Below, one piece after another: positions 37,529 to 47,283 of a DNA stretch of 64,000 bases (the first letter of the stretch is position 1; the number at the start of each line of letters is the position of its first letter). The notes beneath the pieces were generated by a model, which saw only the letters and a list, made by a program, of their open reading frames with translations, was not told the origin of the DNA and did no database searches. The position numbers and the translations under genes are program-made. The DNA is from CAJQQY01 sp045104975 (GTDB lineage Bacteria; Bacteroidota; Bacteroidia; Chitinophagales; Saprospiraceae), in NCBI GenBank assembly GCA_045104975.1, contig JBGCCY010000033.1, positions 137,131 to 201,130 of the forward strand, written 5' to 3'.

Positions 37529-40500
37529 ATGAAAAAACAAATACTACTCGCATTATTCTTTTCTTTTACTTATTTGGGTTTGAATGCCCAATGTAATGTT
37601 CCATTTCCACCATCATTGACTTGTGCTTCTGCGCCGGTTATTTGTACGTTAGATGGTTATTGCACGACTTCTGGTGGAGCTAATTCATCCGATCAGCCAA
37701 GTACATTTTGTGGTTCGGTACAAAATAATCAATGGTTTGCTTTTGTAGCAGGTTCTACAAATATTACCCTTGATTTTATTGTAGGTCTATGTGGAGGAAC
37801 AACCTCTGGAACAGGACTTCAAGCACAGGTTTACTCTATGTGTGGAGCTCCATGGACAGCTGCATCAAATTGTCTTTATGAAATCTCTCCGGGATCAACA
37901 GAGACATTGACGATGACAGGTTTGACAATTGGAAATGTTTATTATTTAATGACAGATGGTTTCTCAGGAGACATGTGTGATTATACTATTGAGGTAACAA
38001 GTGGAAGTACCACTCCTCCAACTCCAGATCCAGCAGGACCTATTAATGGAGATGCGCAATTTTGCCCAGGAGCAACTTCTGTTACTTATTGTGCAGACCC
38101 TACTTTTGGAGCTGCATTTTATGACTGGACAATTCCAGCTGGTGCAGTAATCGTTGGTCCAGATAATGGTGGATGTATCACAATTGATTTTAGTGCAGTT
38201 ACTGTAACTTCGGGTACAATTACTGCAACACCTACTAATGGATGTGAATCAGGTCCTCCATCTTCGTTTAATGTATCAGAAGGTCCTTCACCTACAACTC
38301 CAGACGTTGATTTTATCTTGTGTCCAGGTGAATCAGAGACTTACGGGAATACCGTATACTCTTCAGCGGGTACATTTTTAAATACAGATGTAACAAATGT
38401 CCAAGGTTGTTTTATTGAAACATTTGTAAATGTTGAGGTAGGAACCATTGAGATGACTAGTTTAGTAGAAGTTATTTGTCAAGGAGAGACCTCATCAACT
38501 GGTGAAACTTCAACTGGATTTTATACCTATAACTTGCTAACTAATTACTACCAATGTGATAGTACTGTTACTGCAGACGTAACAGTATTGAATCCACAAA
38601 CAGGAATATTTCCTGTAACGGATGAGATTGATTGTTCAGGAAATCCTATTCAAGTTGGAGCAGTTGTGACTGATACTGATCCGTCTATTCAATATATTTG
38701 GTCAGGACCTTGTTTTGTTCAAAATTTCCCAACGGATCCTAATATTTCGGTAAGTTGTGGAGGTGTATATGAAGTATTTGCTCAACAAACTCTTGATGGC
38801 GTAACATGTATTTCTCCAACCTACTCAGTTACTGTAACTGAAAATACAACTCCTCCAACTGCAGATCCAGGACTAGGTGGTGTGATTGATTGTGGAAATT
38901 CTACCATTCCTCTAGGTGGACAAGGATCATCGAATTCAAGTAGTTATGCTTATTCATGGACAGGGCCAAATGGTTTTAGTTCATCTGATCAATTTCCTTC
39001 AGCTACAGCACCAGGAACTTACTGTTTCTTTATGATTGATGTAATTACAAGTTGTGTTTCATCAACTGAATGTGTAACTGTAACAGGGGATAATACCTTA
39101 CCTGTAGCTGCAGCATCTGCTTCTAATGATTTAGATTGTATTGATATAACTGCAACTCTTGAATCGACAGGTTCTGATCCAGGAACTTACGAATGGGAAG
39201 GGCCAGGAAATCCAACAGGACCAAATCCAACGGTAAATATGCCAGGAACTTATACTCTTACTGTTACCAGTCCAAATGGATGTTCAAGTACTCAAGAGGT
39301 AACCATTACCCAAGATAATGCAGCACCAACTGCTAGTATTGCAACACCATCTGCGATTGATTGCGATAATCCAACCGTTTCATTAGATGGAAGTGGATCA
39401 AGTAGTGGAGTTACTTATTTGTGGTCTACAGGAGAAACTACTGCTACTGCAACTACCAATAATGGAGCAGATGTTTATACATTAATAGTTACTAATACTA
39501 GTAATGGGTGTACAGATGAAACTTCTGTTACTGTTAACGATAACTCGACAGTAGTTACTGCAGATGTTGATGTTGCAGGACAAATTACTTGTAATAATGG
39601 ATCAGTTACTTTATCAGCGATAAATGTTACAGGATCTGCTAACCCAACTTATACATGGTCTAATGGAATGAGCGGTCAAACGATTACTGTTAATGATGAT
39701 GGAACTGTTACATTAACTGTAACTGATGCCATTACAGGATGTACTGGTGATGTTACTGCAACGGTAACAAGTGATACTAATGAACCAACAGCAGTAGCAG
39801 GAGTAAGTGGAGAATTAGATTGTGATAATACAAGTGTTGTATTGAGTACAGCAGGTTCTTCAACTGGTGGAAATATAATGGCTAGTTGGTCTGCTGTAGA
39901 TCCTAATAATGTTACTAACCCAGGAATCTATACTTTGACGATAACAAATACTGATAATGGTTGTACAGCGACTGCTGACATTGATGTGTTAGAAGATGTT
40001 GATGCTCCAGTTGCTGCAATTGCAATTCCAGCAGCTATTGATTGTAATAATACAACGACAGTACTAGATGGTAGTACTTCAACAGGAACTAACTTAAGTT
40101 ATACTTGGGCTCCTAATGGAACTACTGGACCAACGTTAACTGCACTCGCTGCAGGAACTTATACTTTAACAGTATTAAATCAAGATAATGGTTGTACTGA
40201 TACACAAGAAGTTACAGTCGTTGATAATACTACAACTGTTTCTGTTACTGCAACAGTAAGTAATGATCTTTCTTGTACTGAGACCTCTGCAACATTAGAT
40301 GTTTCGGGTGGATCAGGTTCATCTAACCCAACTTATTCTTGGTTCGATGGTACCAATACAACTACTGGACCTATTTTAACTACAATGATTCCAGGAACGT
40401 ATACTTTGACTCTTATAGATGGAACAACAGGTTGTCAAGGATCAACAGAGGTTACTGTTTTACAAGACACCAACTTCCCAACTGCAGTAATTGCGACGCC

Positions 40501-43500
40501 TAATAATTTGAACTGTACAACTAGTTCAATAACATTGGATGGTACAGCTTCAACTACAGGAAATAGCATTACCTATTCTTGGTTGTTTAATGGTGCGGTA
40601 ATACCGTCGGAAACAGATCCTTTATTATCAGTTACTAATGCTGGTGATTACCAAATAGTTGTGACTGATGCAGATAATGGATGTGAAGTTTCGTCTTCTA
40701 TCATTCCAGTAATTTTAGATAATACACCTCCTGTTGCTTCAGCAATAGCTGGAAATAATGGAATTTTATCATGTAGTGCAACTTCATTAACTATTGATGG
40801 AAGTGCTAGTTCTACTAATAGTGGTAGCATTGAATATTCATGGATCTTAAATGGAAATGAAGTAGGTACGATGAGTACTTATGATGTTACGTCACCAGGA
40901 GATTATATTATAGAAATAACAGATACACAAAATGGATGTACTGCTCAAGAAATGGTAACTATTAGCCCTGATGCTGATCTTCCTTTATTGAGTATTGATC
41001 CAGTTGTAAATTTAGATTGTAATAATTCTTCCTCAACATTAATTGGAACAGGAAGTTCAAATGCAGGTAATTCAGTTACTGTTCAATGGCAAGATGCTTT
41101 AGGAACTACAGTTTCTACTACCGATCAATATACGACTAACGTTCCAGGTGATTATACTTTTATCGTAGTTGATGATGTAAATGGATGTAGTCTTTCTCAA
41201 TTAATTACAGTAGTGGAAGATCTTAATTCACCATTAATTGATGTAACTCCTGCTCCAGTTATTGATTGTGCTAATACATCAGTATTAGTAAATGCTTCTA
41301 ACTCAGCAAGTGGAACTAATATCACTTATCAATGGCAAGATGCATTAGGTAATGATTTACCACTAGAAACTAATAATACTTTATCGACAGGTATTGCAGG
41401 TGATTATATTTTTGTAGTTACCAATATGGATAATGGTTGTATTTCAACTCAACCGGTAAATGTTCCTGAAAATATTGAAGCACCAGTATTTGATGCATCT
41501 GCATTAAATAATATTGATTGTAACAATATGGAAGCTGCTTTAACAAGCAGTATTACTTCATCATTCAGTACTGATCTTAGTTATGAATGGTTATTAAATG
41601 GAGTAACAATTGGAACTACACCAACATTATCATCTTCTAATGAAGGTACTACTACGGTAATAGTTACCGATAACCAAAATGGTTGTTCGTCACAAATAGA
41701 TGTAACTGTTCTTAATACAACACAAGATCCTACTATTGCTGCAGTTGCTTCAAGTAATGGTGCATTAGATTGTATCACTACTCAAACAACTCTTGATGGT
41801 ACTGGATCAGATACAGGAACAAACTTTAGTTACGCTTGGACATTAGATACTGATCCAACTGATGTTTTAAGTACAGATTTAATGTACACAACGGAGGATC
41901 CAGGTCTTTATACTTTAACTGTAACTAATGCAGATAATGGATGTGTAAGTACGATTCCAGTTACAGTTACTGAGTCTACCGCACCTCCATCAGCAATAGC
42001 ATTAGCTAATACAAATACTTTAACTTGTAATGATCCAATTATTACTTTGGATGGAACAAGTTCAAGCATAGGTGCAAATTTCACTTACCAATGGTTTGAA
42101 GTGGTAGGAGGAACAGCTACGGAAATTCCAGGAGCTACTGATATTTCTTTAAATGTAGATATAGAAGGTACTTATGAATTAGTAGTGACTAATACAGATA
42201 ATGGATGTACTGAAGTAAGTGATCAAGTTGTATTACTTCAATCTTCAGATGTTCCAACTGCAGTAATTTCTAATGATGGAATTTTAACATGTGCTAATGG
42301 CGATGTTTTATTAGATGGATTAGGTTCGACAGCGGGAGGTACACTAGAATATGAATGGACGGATGCTAACGGAACAGTTACTACTGGTCCTGAATTAACG
42401 GTTACAACTATTGGAGAGGTTACACTTCTTATCACAGATACAAATAATGGATGTACTTCTACAGATGTATTCTTAGTAGAAGAAGATATTGATGCACCTG
42501 ATGCTTTTGTAGACGCAGGAGGAACATTACTTTGTAATCAAACAAATATTCCATTAGATGGAAGTACTTCTTCTTCAAATGGAAACTTCACTTATGAATG
42601 GTGGACATTATTGCCAAATGGAGATTTAGAAACTATGGTAGAACCTAATTCAGCAACTTATAATGCAACAGAAGTTGGTGAATATGTAATCGTTGTTACC
42701 AATACAGATAATGGTTGTTCTACTATTTCTGATCCTGTAATTGTAGATGATAATATAAATGAGCCTACAGCTTCAATGACTCCTTCTGATCTAGTTCTTA
42801 CTTGTGATATTCAAACAATTACATTTGATGCAGGTGGATCTGTAGTAGGTTCAGGATCAACAGGTAATTTAGTATATGAATGGACAGACGTAAATGGCAA
42901 TCCTCTTCCTCTAGGGAATACAGCAACTTTTGATGTTTCAACTACTGAGGAGGTATTATTGACCATTACTGATGATGTAAGCGGTTGTTCGGTAACACAG
43001 AGTTATTCAATTGGTCAAGACATAGAAGAACCATCTGCCAATGCAGGACCTGCTCAAACTTTAACTTGTGAATCAACAGAAGTTATGCTTGATGGAAGTA
43101 GTTCTTCTGCGAATGCTCCTATTACTTATGCATGGTATGCTCCAAATGATCCAACTAATGTTGTAGCAACTACTGCTACAGTAGATGCAGCTATTTCAGG
43201 AACATGGACATTGTTGATTACCAATACAGATAATGGTTGTACTTCAGCTTCTACAGTTGAAGTAGATGAAAATATTGCTGCTCCTACAGCAGTTGTTGAT
43301 TTCTCAGGAATGTTGACTTGTGTTGATATTGAGCTTCCAGTTGATGGAAGTAATTCAACTATCCAATCGCCAAATGGTACTATTGAATACCTTTGGGAAA
43401 ATGGAGCAACTACAGCAACAACTACTTTTGATGCCCCAGGAACTTATACTGTATTAATTACAGATAATGGCAATGGATGTACTGCTGAACAAAGCTTTAT

Positions 43501-45070
43501 CATAGAGGAGGATACAACTCCACCAGTAGCTGATATTCAGGTAATTACTAGTTCGACTATTTCATGTACTGAACCAAGTTTAGTATTTAATGGTGCAGCT
43601 TCTAATAATAATGGAAATCCAAATGGAGGAACATTAATTTATGAATGGACATTAAATGGTATTCCTGTAACTGGTGGAACATCAGATCAAGTTGAGATTT
43701 CTCAACCAGGTGAGTTAGTACTTTTAGTAACTAATACAAATAATGGATGTACAGCAACTATTCCACAATTGGTTGATGTGAGTGACGATGTGCCAAATGT
43801 AATTATTAGTGCTTCAGCTCAATTAACATGTATAGTTGATGAAGTACCAGTTGTTGCAACTGATAATTCAGTTGACCCAGCTAATAATACTTATATGTGG
43901 ACTGGACCAGGAACTATTGTTAACGAAACAACATTGAATCCTACGGTTTCTACGGCAGGTTTATATACTTTGAATATACAGAATACGGTTAGTGGATGTG
44001 ATATTTCAATTACTACTCTAATTGAAGGTGATTTTGAAGCACCAAATGCATTTGCAAATGCAACTGATCAATTCGATTGTATTACTGACGAAGTTACTTT
44101 AAATGGAACTGGTTCAACTACTGGATCTACTATCTCGTACTTATGGACAACTACCACAGGAGTTATTGCAAGTGGTCAAAACACTTTCAATCCTGTAGTT
44201 ACTGCTGCTGGTGATTATACTTTATTAGTTACAAATAATGATAATGGATGTACTTCTACTGCTGTAGTTAATGTATCTGCTAATACAGATGTTCCAACTA
44301 TCGCAGGATTTCAAGCAATTGACCCGAATTGTTTCGGAGAAAATAATGGATCGATTACTTTAGATAATGTAACTGGTGGTCAATTACCTTACTTATACTC
44401 AATTGATGGAGGTGCATTAGGCCCAATTAATCAATTCAGTTTCTTAAGTGCAGGACAATATGATATTCTTGTTCAAGATGCTAATGGTTGTGAAACTAGT
44501 CAAGAAATTACCATTACTGACCCTCAAGAATTACTAGTAGAATTAGGTGATAACCAAGTGATTGGTTTAGGTGATGAATTCCAGTTATCAGCTCAGATTG
44601 TTGGAGCATATGATACGATCATATGGTCAGCTAATTGCCCTGATTCACTTTGTGCAGATCAACCTGAATTCTCTGTATCTCCTCTTAATACAGTTTCTTA
44701 TTTTGTAACTGTAGTGGATGGTAACGGATGTATTACAACTGACCAAATCACCATCAATGTTGAGAAAGGTAGAGAAGTATTTATTCCAAATGCATTTAGT
44801 CCTGATGGAGATGGAAATAATGATCGTTTCTGGGTTTATCCTGGAGGTGAAGTGGCTAAAGTTCATGAATTTAGAGTATTCAACAGATGGGGTGAGCAAG
44901 TATTCGGAGCTTCTAATTTCGATCCGTTTACCCAAGACAATACTAACGGATGGGATGGAACGCTTAATAACAAGAAGATGAATCCTGCAGTATTTGTTTA
45001 CTACGTTGATATCGAATATATTGACGGAAGAAGAGAAATACTCAAAGGAGATGTTGCGCTTAGACGTTAA
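37529..45070 (+). CDS. Second giant (2513 aa) type-B T9SS surface protein with about 23 cysteine-paired Ig-like repeats
   Basis: Signal peptide about 1-20 (MKKQILLALFFSFTYLGLNA). The N-terminal region (about 21-280) is cysteine-rich (NVPFPPSLTCASAPVICTLDGYC, QNNQWFAFVAGS, YYLMTDGFSGDMCDYTIEV). Then follow CHU-type modules (LCPGESETYGNTVYSSAGTF) and about 23 Ig-like repeats with the same early-Cys/late NGCT plan as the 3973-residue neighbour, but far more diverged from each other. A SprB repeat (DPNCFGENNGSITLDNVTGG) and a CHU_C type-B sorting domain (IPNAFSPDGDGNNDRFWV, FRVFNRWGEQVFG) close the protein. Codons look unusual next to the neighbours: TTA for Leu and ACT/ACA for Thr dominate and NCG codons are scarce, which may reflect high expression. 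A strong terminator follows at 45093. Likely a surface fibre or adhesin. Confidence 0.92.
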   Translation: MKKQILLALFFSFTYLGLNAQCNVPFPPSLTCASAPVICTLDGYCTTSGGANSSDQPSTFCGSVQNNQWFAFVAGSTNITLDFIVGLCGGTTSGTGLQAQVYSMCGAPWTAASNCLYEISPGSTETLTMTGLTIGNVYYLMTDGFSGDMCDYTIEVTSGSTTPPTPDPAGPINGDAQFCPGATSVTYCADPTFGAAFYDWTIPAGAVIVGPDNGGCITIDFSAVTVTSGTITATPTNGCESGPPSSFNVSEGPSPTTPDVDFILCPGESETYGNTVYSSAGTFLNTDVTNVQGCFIETFVNVEVGTIEMTSLVEVICQGETSSTGETSTGFYTYNLLTNYYQCDSTVTADVTVLNPQTGIFPVTDEIDCSGNPIQVGAVVTDTDPSIQYIWSGPCFVQNFPTDPNISVSCGGVYEVFAQQTLDGVTCISPTYSVTVTENTTPPTADPGLGGVIDCGNSTIPLGGQGSSNSSSYAYSWTGPNGFSSSDQFPSATAPGTYCFFMIDVITSCVSSTECVTVTGDNTLPVAAASASNDLDCIDITATLESTGSDPGTYEWEGPGNPTGPNPTVNMPGTYTLTVTSPNGCSSTQEVTITQDNAAPTASIATPSAIDCDNPTVSLDGSGSSSGVTYLWSTGETTATATTNNGADVYTLIVTNTSNGCTDETSVTVNDNSTVVTADVDVAGQITCNNGSVTLSAINVTGSANPTYTWSNGMSGQTITVNDDGTVTLTVTDAITGCTGDVTATVTSDTNEPTAVAGVSGELDCDNTSVVLSTAGSSTGGNIMASWSAVDPNNVTNPGIYTLTITNTDNGCTATADIDVLEDVDAPVAAIAIPAAIDCNNTTTVLDGSTSTGTNLSYTWAPNGTTGPTLTALAAGTYTLTVLNQDNGCTDTQEVTVVDNTTTVSVTATVSNDLSCTETSATLDVSGGSGSSNPTYSWFDGTNTTTGPILTTMIPGTYTLTLIDGTTGCQGSTEVTVLQDTNFPTAVIATPNNLNCTTSSITLDGTASTTGNSITYSWLFNGAVIPSETDPLLSVTNAGDYQIVVTDADNGCEVSSSIIPVILDNTPPVASAIAGNNGILSCSATSLTIDGSASSTNSGSIEYSWILNGNEVGTMSTYDVTSPGDYIIEITDTQNGCTAQEMVTISPDADLPLLSIDPVVNLDCNNSSSTLIGTGSSNAGNSVTVQWQDALGTTVSTTDQYTTNVPGDYTFIVVDDVNGCSLSQLITVVEDLNSPLIDVTPAPVIDCANTSVLVNASNSASGTNITYQWQDALGNDLPLETNNTLSTGIAGDYIFVVTNMDNGCISTQPVNVPENIEAPVFDASALNNIDCNNMEAALTSSITSSFSTDLSYEWLLNGVTIGTTPTLSSSNEGTTTVIVTDNQNGCSSQIDVTVLNTTQDPTIAAVASSNGALDCITTQTTLDGTGSDTGTNFSYAWTLDTDPTDVLSTDLMYTTEDPGLYTLTVTNADNGCVSTIPVTVTESTAPPSAIALANTNTLTCNDPIITLDGTSSSIGANFTYQWFEVVGGTATEIPGATDISLNVDIEGTYELVVTNTDNGCTEVSDQVVLLQSSDVPTAVISNDGILTCANGDVLLDGLGSTAGGTLEYEWTDANGTVTTGPELTVTTIGEVTLLITDTNNGCTSTDVFLVEEDIDAPDAFVDAGGTLLCNQTNIPLDGSTSSSNGNFTYEWWTLLPNGDLETMVEPNSATYNATEVGEYVIVVTNTDNGCSTISDPVIVDDNINEPTASMTPSDLVLTCDIQTITFDAGGSVVGSGSTGNLVYEWTDVNGNPLPLGNTATFDVSTTEEVLLTITDDVSGCSVTQSYSIGQDIEEPSANAGPAQTLTCESTEVMLDGSSSSANAPITYAWYAPNDPTNVVATTATVDAAISGTWTLLITNTDNGCTSASTVEVDENIAAPTAVVDFSGMLTCVDIELPVDGSNSTIQSPNGTIEYLWENGATTATTTFDAPGTYTVLITDNGNGCTAEQSFIIEEDTTPPVADIQVITSSTISCTEPSLVFNGAASNNNGNPNGGTLIYEWTLNGIPVTGGTSDQVEISQPGELVLLVTNTNNGCTATIPQLVDVSDDVPNVIISASAQLTCIVDEVPVVATDNSVDPANNTYMWTGPGTIVNETTLNPTVSTAGLYTLNIQNTVSGCDISITTLIEGDFEAPNAFANATDQFDCITDEVTLNGTGSTTGSTISYLWTTTTGVIASGQNTFNPVVTAAGDYTLLVTNNDNGCTSTAVVNVSANTDVPTIAGFQAIDPNCFGENNGSITLDNVTGGQLPYLYSIDGGALGPINQFSFLSAGQYDILVQDANGCETSQEITITDPQELLVELGDNQVIGLGDEFQLSAQIVGAYDTIIWSANCPDSLCADQPEFSVSPLNTVSYFVTVVDGNGCITTDQITINVEKGREVFIPNAFSPDGDGNNDRFWVYPGGEVAKVHEFRVFNRWGEQVFGASNFDPFTQDNTNGWDGTLNNKKMNPAVFVYYVDIEYIDGRREILKGDVALRR

Positions 45071-45092
45071 TTCTCAACGTAAATAAAATATA

Positions 45093-45132
45093 AAAAGGCA
45101 GCTTGGATTAGTCCAATCTGCCTTTTCTTTTT
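45093..45132 (+). terminator. Rho-independent terminator of the second giant gene
   Basis: AAAAGGCAG (45093-45101) pairs with CTGCCTTTT (45118-45126), continued inward by TTGGA/TCCAA around a TTAG loop, with a T-rich tail. It starts 22 bp after the stop codon. Confidence 0.9.
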
Positions 45133-45574
45133 TCTAAACCTATTACCTTTTTAATCTTTTGAAAAGTGTTTAATCAAGAGAATTCCCAGATGCTTGCATC
45201 GTGTGCAGATGACTAAAGAATTTCATTGCCCCAACTTAAAATGGGGCTATGAAACCGCTACAAAATTATTTTCGATTCTCCGTCAGCTTGCTGCCGAGTA
45301 GTTCAATTGAAACCTGTCTATCGGCAGGGACAGTTTTTCTTAAAAAATCATTGTATAGTGTCGCTCAATTGAAATATTTTTTAAAGGAAAATAGCAGAAA
45401 AAGTTGAGCTCAAGTAAATGCTTTTTCAGGGAAAACAAGTCTAATCTACAAATTTGTTTTGTCATAAAGTTCTATCAAATACAGGAATATTACTAGAGTC
45501 AGATTTTGTTCAATTCGTGGCAACGAGCTAACATCTTTGAGCATAAAAAATACTAGCAATCATCAAAAATTATC
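45133..45574. other. Intergenic gap with a short dispersed repeat
   Basis: About 440 bp without an ORF. CTGCCGA (from 45291) and TCGGCAG (near 45322) can form a hairpin. The segment 45276-45308 (core CCGTCAGCTTGC, then TAGTTCAATT) resembles 55324-55356 near the DUF4177 gene. Confidence 0.4.
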
Positions 45575-46363
45575 TCACCTAAATGCATCAATTAAATGAT
45601 CCATTAGATCATCGTCTTCTTCTGTTAAATAAAAATCTAAAATATCCTCAAAGGAAGCATAAAGAATACATGCTCCAATTGGAAGTGTATACAAAATTCC
45701 AATCCCAAAAAACAATACTCCTGAAACTGAAATGATACTCACTAAAAAATAAAACAAAGCAAAAATCCCCCATTGCTTAGAAATAATTTTCCGACTCGTT
45801 TCCATTGCATCCCAAGCGGGCATATTATAAAAGATGATTAATAAAGGAGCATAAATCCAAACAACAGATAAATAAACAATAGGCAACAACAATAATAAAT
45901 ACCAAGTTTGGAAACCAGGGAAACTATCGATTGACAATGGCGTTTTCTGCCATTCCTCCAACCATTCCAAATACAAATTTAAATCACCAGTTATTAAAAT
46001 AGGAGAGATTAGGAAAAGAAAAATGGCTGCTTCAATCAAAGACATCAAAATTAATGGAGAAATAAATTGGAACCCTTTCCAGAATTGGTCAAAATTAAAT
46101 TCATCCTCTTTACTAATATTTCTAGCAACAAAATAAACTCCAACGCCTAAAACAGGACTTACAATAATCCGATTAACCAAATCACCTAATACTGATAACA
46201 AATTAACTGTTCCAGTTATCAGCATAAATAACAAAAAAAACAAAATAAATCCAATTGCAAATTTATTGCAAACTTCAAATCCACGTTGTAAATATTGTTG
46301 AAACTTAAATTCGTACGGGGCAGGATTATTCGCAACAAGCTCACCTATATTTCGATTCGACAT
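45575..46363 (-). CDS. Multi-spanning membrane protein of unknown function
   Basis: A 262-residue membrane protein with about five or six hydrophobic segments: FAIGFILFFLLFMLITGTV, ILMSLIEAAIFLFLISPIL, WYLLLLLPIVYLSVVWIYAPLLIIFY, IFALFYFLVSIISVSGVLFFGIGIL and TLPIGACILYASF. Between them an amphipathic segment MPAWDAMETSRKIISKQWG is typical of uncharacterised Bacteroidota membrane proteins distantly like glycerophosphodiester phosphodiesterase membrane domains. I chose ATG 46363 (MSNRNIGELVANNPAPYEF) over 46420. An exact TTTG-N18-TACTTTTG promoter places the transcript start near 46411, downstream of the longer start. The acidic tail (LTEEDDDLMDHLIDAFR) is probably cytoplasmic. Role unknown. 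Confidence 0.8.
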   Translation of the reverse strand: MSNRNIGELVANNPAPYEFKFQQYLQRGFEVCNKFAIGFILFFLLFMLITGTVNLLSVLGDLVNRIIVSPVLGVGVYFVARNISKEDEFNFDQFWKGFQFISPLILMSLIEAAIFLFLISPILITGDLNLYLEWLEEWQKTPLSIDSFPGFQTWYLLLLLPIVYLSVVWIYAPLLIIFYNMPAWDAMETSRKIISKQWGIFALFYFLVSIISVSGVLFFGIGILYTLPIGACILYASFEDILDFYLTEEDDDLMDHLIDAFR

Positions 46364-46417
46364 ATTTATAACTACTTTAATTTTTTTTGGAACATATTTT
46401 AATTCAAAACCCGAAAC

Positions 46418-46447
46418 CAAAAGTACTGAAAAATGATACTATCCAAA
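46418..46447 (-). promoter_or_regulatory. Bacteroidetes promoter of the membrane-protein gene
   Basis: On the minus strand TTTG (46447-46444), an 18-base spacer, then TACTTTTG (46425-46418). Both boxes match the consensus exactly. It places the transcription start near 46411. Confidence 0.75.
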
Positions 46448-46638
46448 AGAAGAATTTAATTTAATGTTTTCCCGTGATGGGTTTTGTAATCCCAAATTGG
46501 GAATAAAATAAAATACGTATTTTTTTAAAATGTTGATTATCAGTAAGTTATCAGATTGGCATTAAATTCAGTATACATCTAGTATAAATGGTGTCATGCC
46601 TTTTAGTTTTTTAAAAATTTGATAGAGAGAGTTTACTC

Positions 46639-46683
46639 AGGACAGTATTATTTATTTTAATAAATTTTACTGTCCTATTTTTT
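46639..46683 (+). terminator. Terminator-like hairpin without an upstream gene
   Basis: AGGACAGTA (46639-46647) and TACTGTCCT (46668-46676) form a 9 bp stem with an AT-rich 20-base loop, followed by ATTTTTT. No plus-strand ORF precedes it. Confidence 0.55.
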
Positions 46684-46954
46684 AGTACCCTTTGAATTCC
46701 TAAATGATAAAAAACTTTGTTCCTTATTCACCATCTAACACACGCCAAAAAATCCGATGGAGTGTTGGGAATGTTTTTTTAGCGCATTAATTAAATCGTA
46801 GATGAAATTTTATTTTATACTTAGTAAAGAATTTTCTACTTAGAACAAACGAGAAGAATTTAATAAATAAGAGGCCTTTTTAAGTACGGTGATAAAGTAT
46901 GATCGGCTAAAGAACACTAATAAAAGTAAAATAAAAAACAAATTCACTACAACG

Positions 46955-46993
46955 AAAGTCGTACTTCATAACATGAAGATGCGACTTTTTTTT
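46955..46993 (+). terminator. Terminator-like hairpin without an upstream gene (second)
   Basis: AAAGTCG (46955-46961) pairs with CGACTTT (from 46982), with CTTCAT/ATGAAG pairing inside, followed by a run of nine T. No plus-strand ORF precedes it in this gap. Confidence 0.65.
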
Positions 46994-47052
46994 TGTAAAT
47001 GTTTTGTTATAAAATAACCTCAAAATAACGGATTCATAATTCTGCCTTTTAC

Positions 47053-47190
47053 TTAAGTCAAGTTGCGGAGAACATACATTTCATATTTTACTTCCAAGAA
47101 AAAAGTATTTAGATGATGAGTATTGGGTATTGAGAAATGGTTGTAGTACCAAAATCCCAAATTCAATTATCCGCAACTTGAATTACTTAA
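47053..47190. repeat. Short element with terminal inverted repeats
   Basis: The left end is TTAAGT then CAAGTTGCGGA (47053-47069). The right end reads, on the other strand, TTAAGT, AATT, CAAGTTGCGGA (47190-47170). The 138 bp element has no ORF. It may be a degenerate MITE or a long-range RNA hairpin. Confidence 0.5.
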
Positions 47191-47197
47191 ATAAAAA

Positions 47198-47228
47198 AGA
47201 GGATAAGAAATCATATTTCTTATCCTCT
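47198..47228 (-). terminator. Terminator of the glycoside-hydrolase-like gene
   Basis: AGAGGATAAGAAAT (47198-47211) and ATTTCTTATCCTCT (47215-47228) form a perfect 14 bp stem with a 3-base loop. On the minus strand it is followed by TTTTTTATTT, 56 bp after the stop codon of the 1519-residue gene. Confidence 0.85.
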
Positions 47229-47283
47229 AAGATTTTCAAGACGGTAAAAATTTAAACATGCTCTGAATTCCTATCGTTGTAAG

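Larger units (their letters stand above)
46448..47283. other. Gene-free 840 bp with several hairpins
   Basis: No ORF is visible. It contains two plus-strand terminator-like hairpins (46639-46683 and 46955-46991), a short inverted-repeat element (47053-47190) and the terminator of the next minus-strand gene (47198-47228). The two plus-strand hairpins have no plus-strand gene in front of them. Confidence 0.5.

Noticed and set aside
24544..45070. Possible frameshifts or fused genes in the giant ORFs
   Set aside because: Both frames are open throughout, domain pattern is continuous, and each has one signal peptide and one sorting domain.
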